A stretch of DNA of 64,000 nucleotides from NCBI GenBank assembly GCA_002746935.1, contig PDRW01000026.1, positions 27,796-91,795 of the forward strand, given 5' to 3'. The notes below the pieces were generated by a model. The model worked only from the letters and a program-made list of their open reading frames with translations. It was not told the DNA's origin and did no database searches. The DNA comes from Rhodobacterales bacterium. Its GTDB lineage: Bacteria > Pseudomonadota > Alphaproteobacteria > Rhodobacterales > Rhodobacteraceae. How positions within the stretch are numbered: position 1 is the first letter of the stretch; each line of letters opens with the position of its first letter. Below, one piece after another: positions 38,801 to 47,612 of this stretch. Both the position numbers and the translations under genes were made by a program.

Positions 38801-39846
38801 TCGATCTGGCTGAAGCTGCCGGTGGTCGAGGTGGTCGTGTAGTCGAAGCTGCCGGCCTCGCTGCCGGTGAAAGTCACCTGCACCCCGGAGGTGGAGGCCC
38901 AGTTGGAAAAGACGAGGATATCGTTGTCGCCGCCTTCGTCGCCGCCGATGGCCGTGACCGTGTCGTGGTCGTCGGTGACCGCGATGACGTCACTGCCGGT
39001 GCCGCCATCAAGCACATCTGTGCCCTGGCCGCCGCTGAGGTGATCGTTGCCAGCGCCGCCATGGAGCGCGTCGTCGCCGGCGCCGCCGATCAGCGTGTCG
39101 TTGCCGCCCTCGCCGTAGAGCCTGTCGTCGCCGGTCTCCAGCGACCAGTCGCCGATGGTGTCGTCTCCGTCACCGCCATGGACCGTGTCGTTGCCGTCAC
39201 CGCCGACGATCCGGTCGTCGCCGGCACCGCCGTCGATCGTGTCACTGCCGCCATTGCCGCGGATGGTGTCGTCCCCCGCGCCGATGCTGTCGCCATCGGC
39301 GTCGGTGTGGCCGGCGTTCATCACATCGTCATCGGGCGTACCATCGACGCTCGGAAGAGTGGCGAAATCGGCGGCCACGCGGTCCGCCACGAACGCGGTG
39401 CCGGAAATCGAATCGTTGACGTGTATCTTTTCGATCGGCCTGGCTTCCAGCGCCGCCTGATCGTCATTGGCGCTGGTTTCGGGGGCGAGATAGAGGTTGC
39501 CCCCGGTGTCCTGGAAGGCAAGGGCGGTGATCGGGGCCGTGGTGCCATCGGTATAGGTCAGCGTGAGGGAATAGACATGGCAGCTGTCCATCACCTGATC
39601 GGCGCCGCCGTCGATGGAGAAGGTGTCGTTCGAAAGGGTGTTGTCGGTGTCGTAGGATCCGGGCGAACCGCCGCCGTAGCCGGTGCTGCCGGGCGCAAAG
39701 CTGTGGATATGCCAGTGCAGCGGGTCGGTGGAACTGCCGAAGTCATGCCCGACGATACTGGTTGCATCCTCGACCTTGCCGTTGCCTTCGGCCGGGTCGA
39801 GATCGGCGATCTTGCCAAGGAAAATGACATCGAAGGTGGTCGCCAT
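35701..39846 (-). CDS. RTX calcium-binding protein with C-terminal Hint domain
   Basis: 1,381 residues, probably secreted by a type I system. The first ~180 residues are globular (MATTFDVIFLGKIADLDPAE, WHIHSFAPGSTGYGGG). Two blocks of GGxGxDxLx nonapeptides follow, about residues 190-470 and 690-1090; the second has near-identical 27-bp DNA units. A Hint domain begins near residue 1143 with a Cys (PCLVAGTLIDTPDGGRPVEQ) and has the LLVSPQHRIAL histidine block, an arrangement common in Rhodobacterales RTX proteins. The tail is (KPRP)n, about 50 residues. ATG 39846 follows GGAGG. No T1SS genes are in the window. Confidence 0.92.
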   Translation of the reverse strand: MATTFDVIFLGKIADLDPAEGNGKVEDATSIVGHDFGSSTDPLHWHIHSFAPGSTGYGGGSPGSYDTDNTLSNDTFSIDGGADQVMDSCHVYSLTLTYTDGTTAPITALAFQDTGGNLYLAPETSANDDQAALEARPIEKIHVNDSISGTAFVADRVAADFATLPSVDGTPDDDVMNAGHTDADGDSIGAGDDTIRGNGGSDTIDGGAGDDRIVGGDGNDTVHGGDGDDTIGDWSLETGDDRLYGEGGNDTLIGGAGDDALHGGAGNDHLSGGQGTDVLDGGTGSDVIAVTDDHDTVTAIGGDEGGDNDILVFSNWASTSGVQVTFTGSEAGSFDYTTTSTTGSFSQIEQIIGTEHDDTIDASASTENQTLDGREGADTLIGGSGDDALNGEAGNDRLTGGAGNDRLTGGGGDDTLSGGTGNDTLLGGEGDDRLQGGHGNDTLHGGAGDDTFVFQNGFGDDTVSGGESGETLGDTLDASEVTTGLSVTLTGDGAGTMSCGAPTATFEGIEAFSTGAGNDRFDLSASTEGLSLAAGAGADTVVSGGGDDRIDLGGGAAGDNAADTIRLHDGSGHDVVTGFEAPVENGGSFTGFDRLDVSGLTSDGGTTPVTTTDVTVSDDGAGNAVLGFPGGESITLTGIAPAQIDNPDALVAMGIPRGRDYLVEGSDRGEVITGGYTGDPDGDRIDAGDNAAGNDDDIIWSLGGGDVVRAGAGNDEIHGGAGDDYLHGDAGDDTVFGGTGNDFMSGGQGNDTLHGESGDDTVRIQGGGGSTTTIFGGETGETIGDKLILVGDGSAGPSVSVTFTGDEAGVFDDGTNSGSFAGFEMVFTSRGDDVVDASASTSGIALTGLAGDDVLTGGSGDDLLYGGAGADTLSGGDGADRLYGGGNDDRLDGGDGNDILDGGGGADVLSGGDGDDILDGGGGADALSGGDGADSLDGGGSNDSLDGGDGDDTLDGGEGDDTLSGGEGDDTLAGGEGDDTLSGGDGADRLDGGESDDSLTGGAGDDILDGGEGDDSLSGGDGADRLDGGEGDDRLTGGAGNDSLTGGEGHDTFRFSDGDGADTITDFDLSGRDGTTNDQLDLSALTDAEGNPVSIWDVVVSDTAGDGTGDAVLTFPNGERLTLEGISSGQLEAQTLHAMGIPCLVAGTLIDTPDGGRPVEQLRPGDPVSTVCGGVRPVVWIGTWHLDAEALAANPRLRPVRIRKGALGNWRDLLVSPQHRIALGRAGAPEGFVPARWLAAAGDGRFRVARGQRQVSYVHLMLAEHGLIRADGAWVESFYPGPDGLAALDPASRARLFRRFPVLAAIRTKADARRIYGPLALREIPRRELAGVLEPGPVPGSEPGPKPRPKPRPKPRPKPRPKPRPEPRPKPRPEPRRRPEL

Positions 39847-40052
39847 CTAGCGCCCTCCCCCGTCGCCCCTGCCCCCGGAATGCCGGAAGACTGCCGCCGT
39901 TGCCCGATGTTTCGCGCGATAGTCCATATCGCCCCCCAAACCGTTCGTCGGCGGGAAGCATCCGCAAAATGTGCAAACCAAGGGTTAGCCGCGCGGGACA
40001 ATCTGCGTGCAATTTGCCTCAAATGCCGGCGAACGACACCCGGCGGCCCGCC

Positions 40053-41153
40053 TCAGCCGCGATGGATCAGCGTCGAAAACAGCTTCGGGTCCAGCGATGG
40101 CGCGGTGAAGGTCTCGCCCTCGGTCAGGATCGACACCGCGTCATGGCTGTGCAGGCTCTCCTGATGGCTCGCCACCACCCGGAAATCGCCGATCCTGGGG
40201 TCGGCCTTCAGATGTTCGGTGAACAGCCGCGCCGCGTCCTCGACGAAGATCGGATTGGCGGCGTTGAGCTCGGCAAAGGCCTGTTCGTCCTCGCGTTTCA
40301 CCATCACCTGGGTCTCGGTCGGCACCGCGTCGCGGCAGAGACCGATCAGGTCTTCGAACCACAGACACGGGCTGTCGCAGGCCAGTTCGACCGAGATCCG
40401 CGCCACCGAACGCTGCGAATGCGGCGTCGCCAGCTGCCGGCGCGACTGCCGCGCATGTTCGCTGAGCTCCAGCGAACAGGGGCAGGTCGAACTGTAGACA
40501 TAGTCGAGATGGATGAATTTCCGCCGCACCCCCTTCTGCTCCACCAATTCCAGCGCAATATCGTAATATTGAAAGCCGGACAGGTCAGACCGCAGGGATT
40601 TGACCCTTAAAGGGTAGGAAAAAGACAATTCTATCCGCGCGTCAAGACTGTCGAGATCGGCCTTGCAGGCGTCGAGTGCGTGTTCGATCACCTTGAAGGA
40701 AAAGGTCTTTTCCGCATGGCCGTAGAAGCTCCGCATGATCCGGCTCATGTTGATGCCCTTCTTCTCGGCCTCGAGGCTCACCGTGCCGGTGACGGAGGTC
40801 TCGAGCGTCACCGCGCCGCCGTCGCGGATCTGGTAACGGATCGGCAGCCGGAAGTTGGAGATGCCCACATGCTGGATCTCCTGGCGTTCGCCCTGGATCA
40901 GCGAGGCGGGGCCGTTTTGCAGATCGGGCATCCGGGCCTTGTAGGCCGCATCGGGGCGGAACCCGTCCGGGTAGGTCCGGCTGAGCTCGGGGAAATTCGC
41001 CAGGGCCGCATCGGGCAGAAGCCGGGCGATGGCGGGGTCGAGCGTGGCCACTTCCACCGGGTCGGCGGCCCCGGCCCAGGCGCGCAGGGTCTCGAGCGCG
41101 GCGCGCGCTGCATCCCTGTCCGGCGCGGCGGGTCTCTTTGGCAAGTCGTTCAT
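40053..41153 (-). CDS. folE2: GTP cyclohydrolase FolE2 (type IB)
   Basis: 366-residue enzyme making 7,8-dihydroneopterin triphosphate from GTP, first step of folate synthesis. FolE2 is the metal-flexible alternative to FolE. The metal-ligand Cys lies in the family segment YVYSSTCPCSLELSEHA; FRLPIRYQIRDG and NPIFVEDAARLFTEHL are also characteristic. It provides the substrate later used by FolB and FolP at 23-25 kb. It has its own promoter candidate upstream, next to the metZ stop. Confidence 0.95.
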   Translation of the reverse strand: MNDLPKRPAAPDRDAARAALETLRAWAGAADPVEVATLDPAIARLLPDAALANFPELSRTYPDGFRPDAAYKARMPDLQNGPASLIQGERQEIQHVGISNFRLPIRYQIRDGGAVTLETSVTGTVSLEAEKKGINMSRIMRSFYGHAEKTFSFKVIEHALDACKADLDSLDARIELSFSYPLRVKSLRSDLSGFQYYDIALELVEQKGVRRKFIHLDYVYSSTCPCSLELSEHARQSRRQLATPHSQRSVARISVELACDSPCLWFEDLIGLCRDAVPTETQVMVKREDEQAFAELNAANPIFVEDAARLFTEHLKADPRIGDFRVVASHQESLHSHDAVSILTEGETFTAPSLDPKLFSTLIHRG

Positions 41154-41177
41154 CGGCTCTCCCCCATGATCTGGCGC

Positions 41178-41206
41178 TATATAGGCCCGAACCGCGCCAG
41201 GCCCAA
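41178..41206 (-). promoter_or_regulatory. Promoter candidate for folE2
   Basis: On the minus strand TTGGGC (41206-41201) and TATATA (41183-41178) are separated by exactly 17 bp, 25 bp before the folE2 start. Good sigma70-type spacing. Confidence 0.55.
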
Positions 41207-41216
41207 CCCTGCCCGC

Positions 41217-42392
41217 TCAGAGCCCGTCGAGCGCCTGTGTGAGATCGCCGAGAAGGTCGCCCGCATCTTCGAGCCCCACCGAAAGCCGCACCAGCCCCGG
41301 GGTGATTCCAAGCCGGGCCTTCTGGGCGTCGGGCAGACGATGATGGGTGGTTGTCGCCGGATGGGTGACAATGCTTTTCGCATCCCCAAGATTGTTCGAG
41401 ATCACCGGCAGCTTCAGCGCATCCATGAAGGCAAAGGCCGCGCCTCTGCCGCCCTTGAGATCCAGCGCCAGCATGGTGCCGCCATGGTCCATCTGCGCCG
41501 CCGCCACCGCATGGTCCGGATGGGTGGCAAGGCCGGGATAGATCAGCCGGGCGAGCGCCGCGTGGCCGTCAAGCGCCGTGGCGATCCGCGCCGCGCTTTC
41601 TGCCATCGCCCGCACCCGGAGCTCCAGCGTCTCCAGCCCCTTGAGATGCATCCAGGCATTGAACGGGCTCAACGCCGCGCCGGTGTGTTTGGTATAGGGC
41701 TCGACTGTGTCACGGATGAAATCCGCACCGCCGAGCACAACGCCGCCAAGTCCCCGGCCGCCGCCGTCGATATGTTTGGTGGAAGAATAGATCACCACAT
41801 CCGCCCCTTGCGCGGCCGCGGACGCGCCGACCGGGGTGGCGAAAGTGTTGTCGACCACCAGCAGCGCGCCCGCGGCTTTGGCGAGCCGGGACACCAGCGC
41901 GAGGTCGATGACGTCGAGCGTCGGGTTGGCGATGGTCTCGAGGAAGACGAGGCTGGTGTCCGGGGTCAGCGCGGCGCGCCATCCGGCTTCGGAACGGCCG
42001 TCCACATAGACCACCTCGACCCCGAATTTCTCAAGCCATTCAAGGACATAGAGACAAGAGCCGAAAAGCGCGCGGGCCGCGACGATGCGCATGCCGGGGC
42101 TTGCGGCCGCCATCAGGGTGACATGGACCGCAGCCATGCCGGACGCCACCGCGAAAGCGTCTTCGGTGCCCTCCAGCGCGGCCAGACGCTCCTCGAACAT
42201 CCGCACCGTCGGGTTTCCGTAACGGGCATAGATGAACTCGTCCGGCCCGGTCTCGACAAACCGCGCCGCGGCCTCTTCGGCGCTGCCGTAGACGAAGCCC
42301 TGGGTCAGGAACATCGCCTCCGCCACCTCGCCATAGTGCGACCGGCGGGTGCCGCCATGCACCGCCTGCGTCTTCGCTTTCCAGTCGCTCAT
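41217..42392 (-). CDS. metZ: O-succinylhomoserine sulfhydrylase
   Basis: 391-residue PLP enzyme of the Cys/Met metabolism family, making homocysteine from O-succinylhomoserine and sulfide. The PLP lysine is in VVIYSSTKHIDGGGRGLGG near residue 208; ARYGNPTV and SGMAAVH are family marks. The N-terminal KTQAVHGGTRRSHYGE and length fit MetZ; MetB- or MetC-like activity cannot be fully excluded. ATG 42392 follows AGGAGG. Confidence 0.93.
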   Translation of the reverse strand: MSDWKAKTQAVHGGTRRSHYGEVAEAMFLTQGFVYGSAEEAAARFVETGPDEFIYARYGNPTVRMFEERLAALEGTEDAFAVASGMAAVHVTLMAAASPGMRIVAARALFGSCLYVLEWLEKFGVEVVYVDGRSEAGWRAALTPDTSLVFLETIANPTLDVIDLALVSRLAKAAGALLVVDNTFATPVGASAAAQGADVVIYSSTKHIDGGGRGLGGVVLGGADFIRDTVEPYTKHTGAALSPFNAWMHLKGLETLELRVRAMAESAARIATALDGHAALARLIYPGLATHPDHAVAAAQMDHGGTMLALDLKGGRGAAFAFMDALKLPVISNNLGDAKSIVTHPATTTHHRLPDAQKARLGITPGLVRLSVGLEDAGDLLGDLTQALDGL

Positions 42393-42445
42393 CCTGCCCC
42401 TCCTTCGGCCGTGTCGGGCTTCTCCCGGACCGTCCCGGCTACGCC

Positions 42446-43072
42446 TCAGGGCGCTTTTCCGGTCTCGTCCTCCTCCACACCGTAGCGCGAGAACAGCCCC
42501 GACTGGAACATGAAGAAGGCAAAGATCGCCAGCGGCAGGCCGAAGGTCTTGAAATTGACCCAGGCGTCGGTCGACATCATGCGCCAGATCACCTCATTCG
42601 CCACCGCAAGGCCAAGGAAAAACAGCGCCAGCCGCTTGGTGAGGATCATCCAGCCCTCCGGGTTGAGCGGCACCGCCTGGTCCATCACCGCTTCAAGATA
42701 GGAGTGGCCGCGCAGGAGGCCGACGCCGAGCAGCCCCGCGAACAACAGATAGATGATCGTCGGCTTCATCTTGAAGAAGCGCTCGTCGTTGAACCAGACC
42801 GACAGCCCGCCGAAGACCACCACCAGCACCATCGTGGCGATCTGCATCTTCGAGAGATGCCCGGTGAGGTGCCATTGCAGGAAGGTGGCAAGGCCCAGCA
42901 GCGGGATGAAGATCGCCGTGACCGCCACGAAGCCCGAGTATTCCGTGCCCCCGACCAGGAAGGTCCGGTCCCTGAGCAGGAGATAGAGCAGGAAAAAGGC
43001 GATGATCGGCCCGTATTCGAGGGCGAATTTCAGCCCGGGGGTGAGTTTCTTCGCGGCCGGTTGTTCGGTCAT
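42446..43072 (-). CDS. yciB: Inner-membrane spanning protein YciB/IspZ
   Basis: 208 residues with five or six TM helices, family of intracellular septation protein A. Typical features: KFALEYGPIIAFFLLYLL at the start, KMQIATMVLVVVFGGLSVWF, a conserved FFKMKPTIIYLLFAG and the C-terminal NEVIWRMMSTDAWVNFKTFG. The role in envelope maintenance and division is known mainly from enteric bacteria. ATG 43072 follows AGGAAG. Confidence 0.95.
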   Translation of the reverse strand: MTEQPAAKKLTPGLKFALEYGPIIAFFLLYLLLRDRTFLVGGTEYSGFVAVTAIFIPLLGLATFLQWHLTGHLSKMQIATMVLVVVFGGLSVWFNDERFFKMKPTIIYLLFAGLLGVGLLRGHSYLEAVMDQAVPLNPEGWMILTKRLALFFLGLAVANEVIWRMMSTDAWVNFKTFGLPLAIFAFFMFQSGLFSRYGVEEDETGKAP

Positions 43073-43163
43073 GTCGCTTCCTCGCCTGTGCCTGAGGGGG
43101 ACATAGGGGATTGCGGGGCGCGGGCGCAAGCCGCAAAGCTTCCGCCCCCTCTCAGCCCCCCTT

Positions 43164-44066
43164 TCAGCCCCCCGCCTCCACCACCACCGCGCCCAGCGCG
43201 ATCAGCCCCATGAGCGCGATCTGCCGCGCCCCGCTGCGCTCGCCCAGCAGAAGCCAGCCGATGAGCGCGGCAAAGACCGTCGAGGTCTCGCGCAGCACCG
43301 CGGCCTGACCCACCTGATCGAGCCGCGTCGCCAGCATCACCGCGCCGAAGGAAAAGAAGGCGATCACCGCCCCGAACAGCCCGCGCCGCGCCAGCCCCTT
43401 GTATTGGCCCGGCGCCACCCGGCCCCGCCAGAAGAGCAGGAACAGCACCGGCATGGTGATGCCGTCGATCATGAAGAACCACGCAAGGAAGGTGAACGGG
43501 TCGGGCGTCGCGCGGATGCCCCAGGCGTCGGTGGTGGTGTAGAGCGCCACGAAGCCGCCGGTGACCACCGCCATCGCCAGCGCGGGGCGGAGCTTTTCGC
43601 GGCCGAATTGCCAGTGGCGCAGGTTGTGGAGCGCGAGCCCGTAGATGCCGGCGAGCAACAGCCCGACGCCGAGCCATTGCATGCCGGTGAAACGCTCGCC
43701 GAACAGCAGCCCCGCCCCCAGCACGGTGAACAGCGGCCCGGTGCCGCGGACCACCGGATAGACCACGGTATAGGAGCCGAGCGTGTAGGTGTAGCCCTGC
43801 GCCAGCTTGTAGCCGGTGTGGATCACCCAGACGAGGAGGAAGAACGGGGCCAGCGCGGCGTCGGGCCAGGGGACGACGAAAAGTGCGATGGGCGCGGCCA
43901 TGAGGCCGTAGGCGGCGTCGATCGCGGCGCGGGTCGCCCAGGGGTCGTGCCGGCCTTTCTGGAGCGCGCCGAAGAGCGCATGCAGGAAGGCCGCAAGCAG
44001 GGCGAGCGCGGTTGCCAGGCTGCTGCCGGAAGGCGTGCCCTCAAGGGAGATGATCCATTCACTCAA
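43164..44066 (-). CDS. EamA/DMT-family permease
   Basis: About 300 residues, ten TM helices in two EamA repeats, with a large central hydrophilic piece at residues 160-180. Recognisable: LATALALLAAFLHALFGALQK, PVVRGTGPLFTVLGAGLLFGE, and QAAVLRETSTVFAALIGWLLLGE near the end. No ATG fits; TTG at 44066 (read LSEWIISLEGT) is preceded by AAAGG, but the start is uncertain. A 9-bp minisatellite lies just upstream. Confidence 0.85.
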   Translation of the reverse strand: MSEWIISLEGTPSGSSLATALALLAAFLHALFGALQKGRHDPWATRAAIDAAYGLMAAPIALFVVPWPDAALAPFFLLVWVIHTGYKLAQGYTYTLGSYTVVYPVVRGTGPLFTVLGAGLLFGERFTGMQWLGVGLLLAGIYGLALHNLRHWQFGREKLRPALAMAVVTGGFVALYTTTDAWGIRATPDPFTFLAWFFMIDGITMPVLFLLFWRGRVAPGQYKGLARRGLFGAVIAFFSFGAVMLATRLDQVGQAAVLRETSTVFAALIGWLLLGERSGARQIALMGLIALGAVVVEAGG

Positions 44067-44110
44067 CGGGCGGGCCTTTCTGGGCGGAGCGATGCGGGGG
44101 GTGATACAGG

Positions 44111-44155
44111 GGCGACAGGGGCGACAGGGGCGACAGGGGCGACAGGGGCGACAGG
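44111..44155. repeat. (GGCGACAGG)5 minisatellite
   Basis: Five perfect 9-bp units with partial units on both sides, 45 bp upstream of the EamA start, in its leader or promoter zone. The minus-strand frame stays open through it (Pro-Cys-Arg repeats), but translation there is unlikely. Confidence 0.9.
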
Positions 44156-44268
44156 GGCGCGATACGGGCGAGAGGTGGTGCCGGCAAGGGCGAATTCGCT
44201 GCCTCCGTAACCTCTTCGCATTTTGTGGGCGGGCGGCAGCACGAGGGCAAAGAGGCACGGGCCGCGGG

Positions 44269-44874
44269 GGCCGGTCCTGGGGCCGGTTCTGGGCGCGGAC
44301 GGCGGGGAAGGAGGCCCCGGGAAGGAATTCCATTAGTCCGGAATACCGGATTAATGGAATTGCCGTTTTATCATTTATTATCAATATGTTATGAAGACAC
44401 CACCGGCCACTTTGGTGTTTCATTAACCCAACCCGTCCCGCCGGACCGGTCCAGGCCGCGCGTCACCGAGGACGGCCAGGTTTCAACCCGCCCAGCCCAC
44501 AAGACCAAGGCCACCAGAGCACAACAAGCCCCGGTTCGGATGAGAACGCCCCGGCGCTCAGGCCACCAGGCGGCGCGGACACCAAAGGCCGGTCCTGGGG
44601 ACGGCATTGGGCGCGGGCGGCCGGGAAGGAGACCCCGGGAAGAAAATCCATTAGTCCGGAATACCGGACTAATGGAATTGCCGTTTTATCATTTATTCTC
44701 AGTATCTTATGAAGATACCGCCGGCCACTTTGGTGTTTCATTAACCCAACCCGTCCCGCCGGACCGGCCCAGGCCGCGCCAAGGGCAGCAAAGCCAAAGC
44801 CGCCAGGGCACAGCAATCGCCCGTTTCCGTGAGACACACCCCGGGAGAGATCAGACCACCAGGCCGCGCGGGGC
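44269..44874. repeat. Tandem duplication of a ~318-bp palindrome-bearing unit
   Basis: Unit A 44269-44586 and unit B 44587-44874 align throughout, with the middle ~190 bp about 90% identical. Each starts with GGCCGGTCCTGGGG, then carries a dyad at 44327-44360 (A) and 44646-44678 (B): arms ATTAGTCCGG and CCGGACTAAT around AATA. An AT-rich block (TTGCCGTTTTATCATTTATT) follows, then a GGCCACTTTGGTGTTTCATT block. The last part of B is the 3' end of the hypothetical gene at 44851, and A ends with a degenerate copy of it. The AT-rich core stands out from the surrounding G+C. Confidence 0.85.
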
Positions 44875-45480
44875 CAGCGGGATCGCTTCAGGCAGATGCA
44901 CCGGTTCGCGCGGCACCGCCGCCGCCTGCGGCTCCCTGGGGATGACGATCCGCCCGATCGGCACCGGCATCGTTGCCTGGTCCATCCGACGGGTCGCGCG
45001 GCGGCGGGCCACGAAGGCAGAAATCTTCATCGGCCTGCGGCAGGCGTCTTCGATTTCATCGACCTCTGCGAGATCGTGCGACGCATCCGCGAGCAACCGC
45101 CAGGTCAGGCGGCGCATGAATTCGTCCGAGCGGAACGGGTCCAGCAGCCCCATTTCCACCACCCGCACCACCGAGCCCGCGCGCACCAGCGCCGCGGCAC
45201 CCACGACTTCCCAATTGGCAAACAGCACGCAGCGGGCCAGCACATCGGCCATCGCCGAATAGCCCATCTGTCCGGCCTCCGGATAGGGGTCGGAGATCGA
45301 CAGACGCCGTGCTTCGGCAACGAAGGACAGCGCCGTCCGCGTGCCCTTGAGCAGGAGGTTGTCGTAGGTCCGGCCTGTTGCCATCTTGCCCGCACCACCC
45401 GTTGCCAGCCGGCGGCCCTTCTTGCTTTTGGTGCACCATCGCACCCGGCTGGCGATAAACGGAGGCGAAACTGCGGTCAA
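44851..45480 (-). CDS. Hypothetical protein next to ftsY
   Basis: Up to 209 residues; not recognised. The frame runs from a TTG at 45480 with no well-spaced ribosome-binding site; an internal ATG at 45384 (MATGRTYDNLLLKGTRTA) is a possible start, giving about 177 residues. Visible: a basic N-terminal stretch (CTKSKKGRR), a helical middle (YSAMADVLARCVLFANWEVV, LTWRLLADASHDLAEVDEIE) and a Pro-rich C-terminus. No signal peptide or TM helix. Its 3' end lies in the tandem duplication. No known partner besides ftsY upstream. Confidence 0.55.
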   Translation of the reverse strand: MTAVSPPFIASRVRWCTKSKKGRRLATGGAGKMATGRTYDNLLLKGTRTALSFVAEARRLSISDPYPEAGQMGYSAMADVLARCVLFANWEVVGAAALVRAGSVVRVVEMGLLDPFRSDEFMRRLTWRLLADASHDLAEVDEIEDACRRPMKISAFVARRRATRRMDQATMPVPIGRIVIPREPQAAAVPREPVHLPEAIPLAPRGLVV

Positions 45481-45565
45481 CTCCCGGCGCCCGCCGTCTC
45501 CGCTTCCGCCAGCGCCCGGCCCCGCTCCGCAACGTCTTCCCGGTCGCCCCGGTTAGCCGGAGCCG

Positions 45566-46741
45566 CTATGCCCCCGTCAGCGCCCGCGCGAACTCCTCCG
45601 GATCGAAGGGCGCCAGATCGTCGATCTGCTCGCCCACCCCGATCGCATGGATCGGCAGGCCGAACCGGTCGGCCAGCGCCACCAGCACGCCCCCCTTGGC
45701 GGTGCCGTCGAGCTTGGTCATCACCAGCCCGGACACATCCGACATCTTCTGAAAGGTCTCCACCTGGCTCAGTGCGTTCTGCCCCGTGGTCGCGTCCAGC
45801 ACCAGAAGCGTGTTATGCGGCGCTTCCGGGTCCTTCTTGCGAATCACCCGGACGATCTTGGCGAGCTCCTCCATCAGATCGGCGCGGTTCTGCAACCGTC
45901 CGGCGGTGTCGATCATCAACAGATCGGCCCCTTCCTCCTCGGCCCTGGTCATCGCGTCGAAGGCGAGCGAGGCCGGGTCGGTGCCCTCGGGCGCGGTCAG
46001 CACCGGCACCGAGGCGCGGTCGCCCCAGACCTGAAGCTGTTCCACGGCGGCGGCGCGGAAGGTGTCGCCCGCGGCGATGATGACACTCTTGCCCGCGGCA
46101 CGGAACTGGCTGGCGAGCTTGCCGATGGTGGTGGTCTTGCCCGAGCCGTTCACCCCCACCACCAGCACCACCTGCGGCTTTTTCGCATAAAGCGGCATCG
46201 GCTTCGCCACCGGTTCCATGATCCGGGCGATCTCGTCTGCCAGAAGATCCTTGATCTCACCGACCGACAGCCGCTTGCCGAGACGGCCCTCGGCGATATT
46301 GGCGCTCACCCGAAGCGCGGTGTCGACCCCCATGTCGGAGGCGATCATCAGCTCTTCGAGGCTTTCGAGCATGTCGTCGTCGAGCACCCGGCGGGTCACG
46401 GCGCGCGCGTCGCGCCGTCCCAGAAGACGGCCGAAAAACCCGGGCGTGTGGGCCTCGTCGGGCGCGGCGTCGGTGTCGTCGCCGAAGCCGATGGCAAGTT
46501 CGGGCCGGGTGAAGCCGGGGGTGGCGGGCGCTTCCCCGGTGGGCTCTTCAGGCGCCGGGGCGGCCTCTGCGAGGTCAGTATCGGCCACCGCCTCCGGCTC
46601 CGCTCGCGCCGCAGGGTCGCGGTGCACCTCCGGGGCGGCCCCCTCCTCGGCGCCCCCCTCCCCGACAATCGCCTCGAGCCCCTCCTCGAGCTTCGACGAC
46701 GAGCGGGTCAGACGGTTTCTGAGCTTGGAAAAGAACGTCAT
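45566..46741 (-). CDS. ftsY: Signal recognition particle receptor FtsY
   Basis: 391-residue GTPase that docks SRP-ribosome complexes at the membrane. A basic start ([18 protein letters not shown]) is followed by an acidic Ala/Glu/Pro linker of about 90 residues, the N domain, then the G domain: [44 protein letters not shown], and a C-terminal [24 protein letters not shown] 46741 gives the family N-terminus. Confidence 0.98.
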   Translation of the reverse strand: MTFFSKLRNRLTRSSSKLEEGLEAIVGEGGAEEGAAPEVHRDPAARAEPEAVADTDLAEAAPAPEEPTGEAPATPGFTRPELAIGFGDDTDAAPDEAHTPGFFGRLLGRRDARAVTRRVLDDDMLESLEELMIASDMGVDTALRVSANIAEGRLGKRLSVGEIKDLLADEIARIMEPVAKPMPLYAKKPQVVLVVGVNGSGKTTTIGKLASQFRAAGKSVIIAAGDTFRAAAVEQLQVWGDRASVPVLTAPEGTDPASLAFDAMTRAEEEGADLLMIDTAGRLQNRADLMEELAKIVRVIRKKDPEAPHNTLLVLDATTGQNALSQVETFQKMSDVSGLVMTKLDGTAKGGVLVALADRFGLPIHAIGVGEQIDDLAPFDPEEFARALTGA

Positions 46742-46801
46742 GTGGCCTCCGGGTCCGTTGCCCCCCACCTAATGCCGTTCGCGACGTTTTGAAAGCCTCG
46801 G

Positions 46802-47452
46802 TCAGGCCGAGAGATAGGTGATCACCCCCACCAGGATCATCGCCTGACCCGCGATATAGAGACACCACAACAGCCACCCGGCCCGCCCGGCCAGCGGATC
46901 GTCAGGCCCCATACGGAAATCGCGATAGGCAAGGATGACGTCGGACGCGACGAACCAGACCGCGCCGATGGCAATCGCCCCAAGCGGCAGGGTCAGCGCC
47001 GCAAGCACCATCAGGGTGATCACAAGCACATAGACCCGAACCGGCCATTTCAGGGTCTTGCCCACATGGGGCACCAGCCAGATCTCGACCGAGGCCGCCA
47101 CCCAGGCGAGAAACAGCGCCAGCAGCGTGTGGTCGACAAAGGCCATATAGGGGGCCCGGCCCGACATCATGGTGAACAGCACCGTGTAGAACAGATGCGC
47201 CACGGCAAAAGCCGCCATCCCGCCCGTGAAGGCGCGCGGCCCCGGACGCGACAGGGCGAAATCGCCCAGCGCCGAGAGCGCCAGCGCAAGCGCCAGAAGA
47301 ACCGGCCCGCCGGCGCTGAAGGCGGCAAGGGCAAAGGCCACCAGAGGCACCGTTTTCGCGAGGCTCCGCCCCGGGTTCGGCGGGTTCTCGCTGAACGGCA
47401 GGTAGATGACGGCGGCAAAAATGCCGAACCAGAGCAGAATAGCGGGCAACAT
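46802..47452 (-). CDS. Lysoplasmalogenase-family membrane protein (YhhN/TMEM86)
   Basis: 216 residues, about eight TM helices. KTVPLVAFALAAFSAGG, LSALGDFALSRPG, AFAVAHLFYTVLF, and the C-terminal FVASDVILAYRDFR are YhhN-family motifs with the two conserved Asp residues. Family members hydrolyse lysoplasmalogens in animals; the bacterial substrate is unsure. The start at 47452 follows AAGGAG; an upstream ATG at 47482 has none. Confidence 0.88.
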   Translation of the reverse strand: MLPAILLWFGIFAAVIYLPFSENPPNPGRSLAKTVPLVAFALAAFSAGGPVLLALALALSALGDFALSRPGPRAFTGGMAAFAVAHLFYTVLFTMMSGRAPYMAFVDHTLLALFLAWVAASVEIWLVPHVGKTLKWPVRVYVLVITLMVLAALTLPLGAIAIGAVWFVASDVILAYRDFRMGPDDPLAGRAGWLLWCLYIAGQAMILVGVITYLSA

Positions 47453-47612
47453 GCGGGGGGCACTCCTTGTCGCGGCGATCATCGCCGCAGCCGCTCCCGG
47501 GTCAACCCCCCGCGTGGCCAAGAGGCGGCGCATTGTGCCCGCTCTGCCCAGGAAATGGGCATTTCCGCCATCGCCCGAATGACATTAGACTGGCCCCAAC
47601 AGGAGACCCGCC

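Noticed and set aside
36052-40164. Open plus-strand frame of 1,370 codons
   Set aside because: Antisense of the RTX/Hint gene; its regular VxPVTAGKG pattern is the mirror image of the GGxGxD repeats.
44225-45262. Plus-strand frame encoding two similar peptides (NTGLMELPFYHL...)
   Set aside because: The peptide repeat simply follows the DNA duplication, the frame runs antisense through the hypothetical gene, and the DNA is palindromic.
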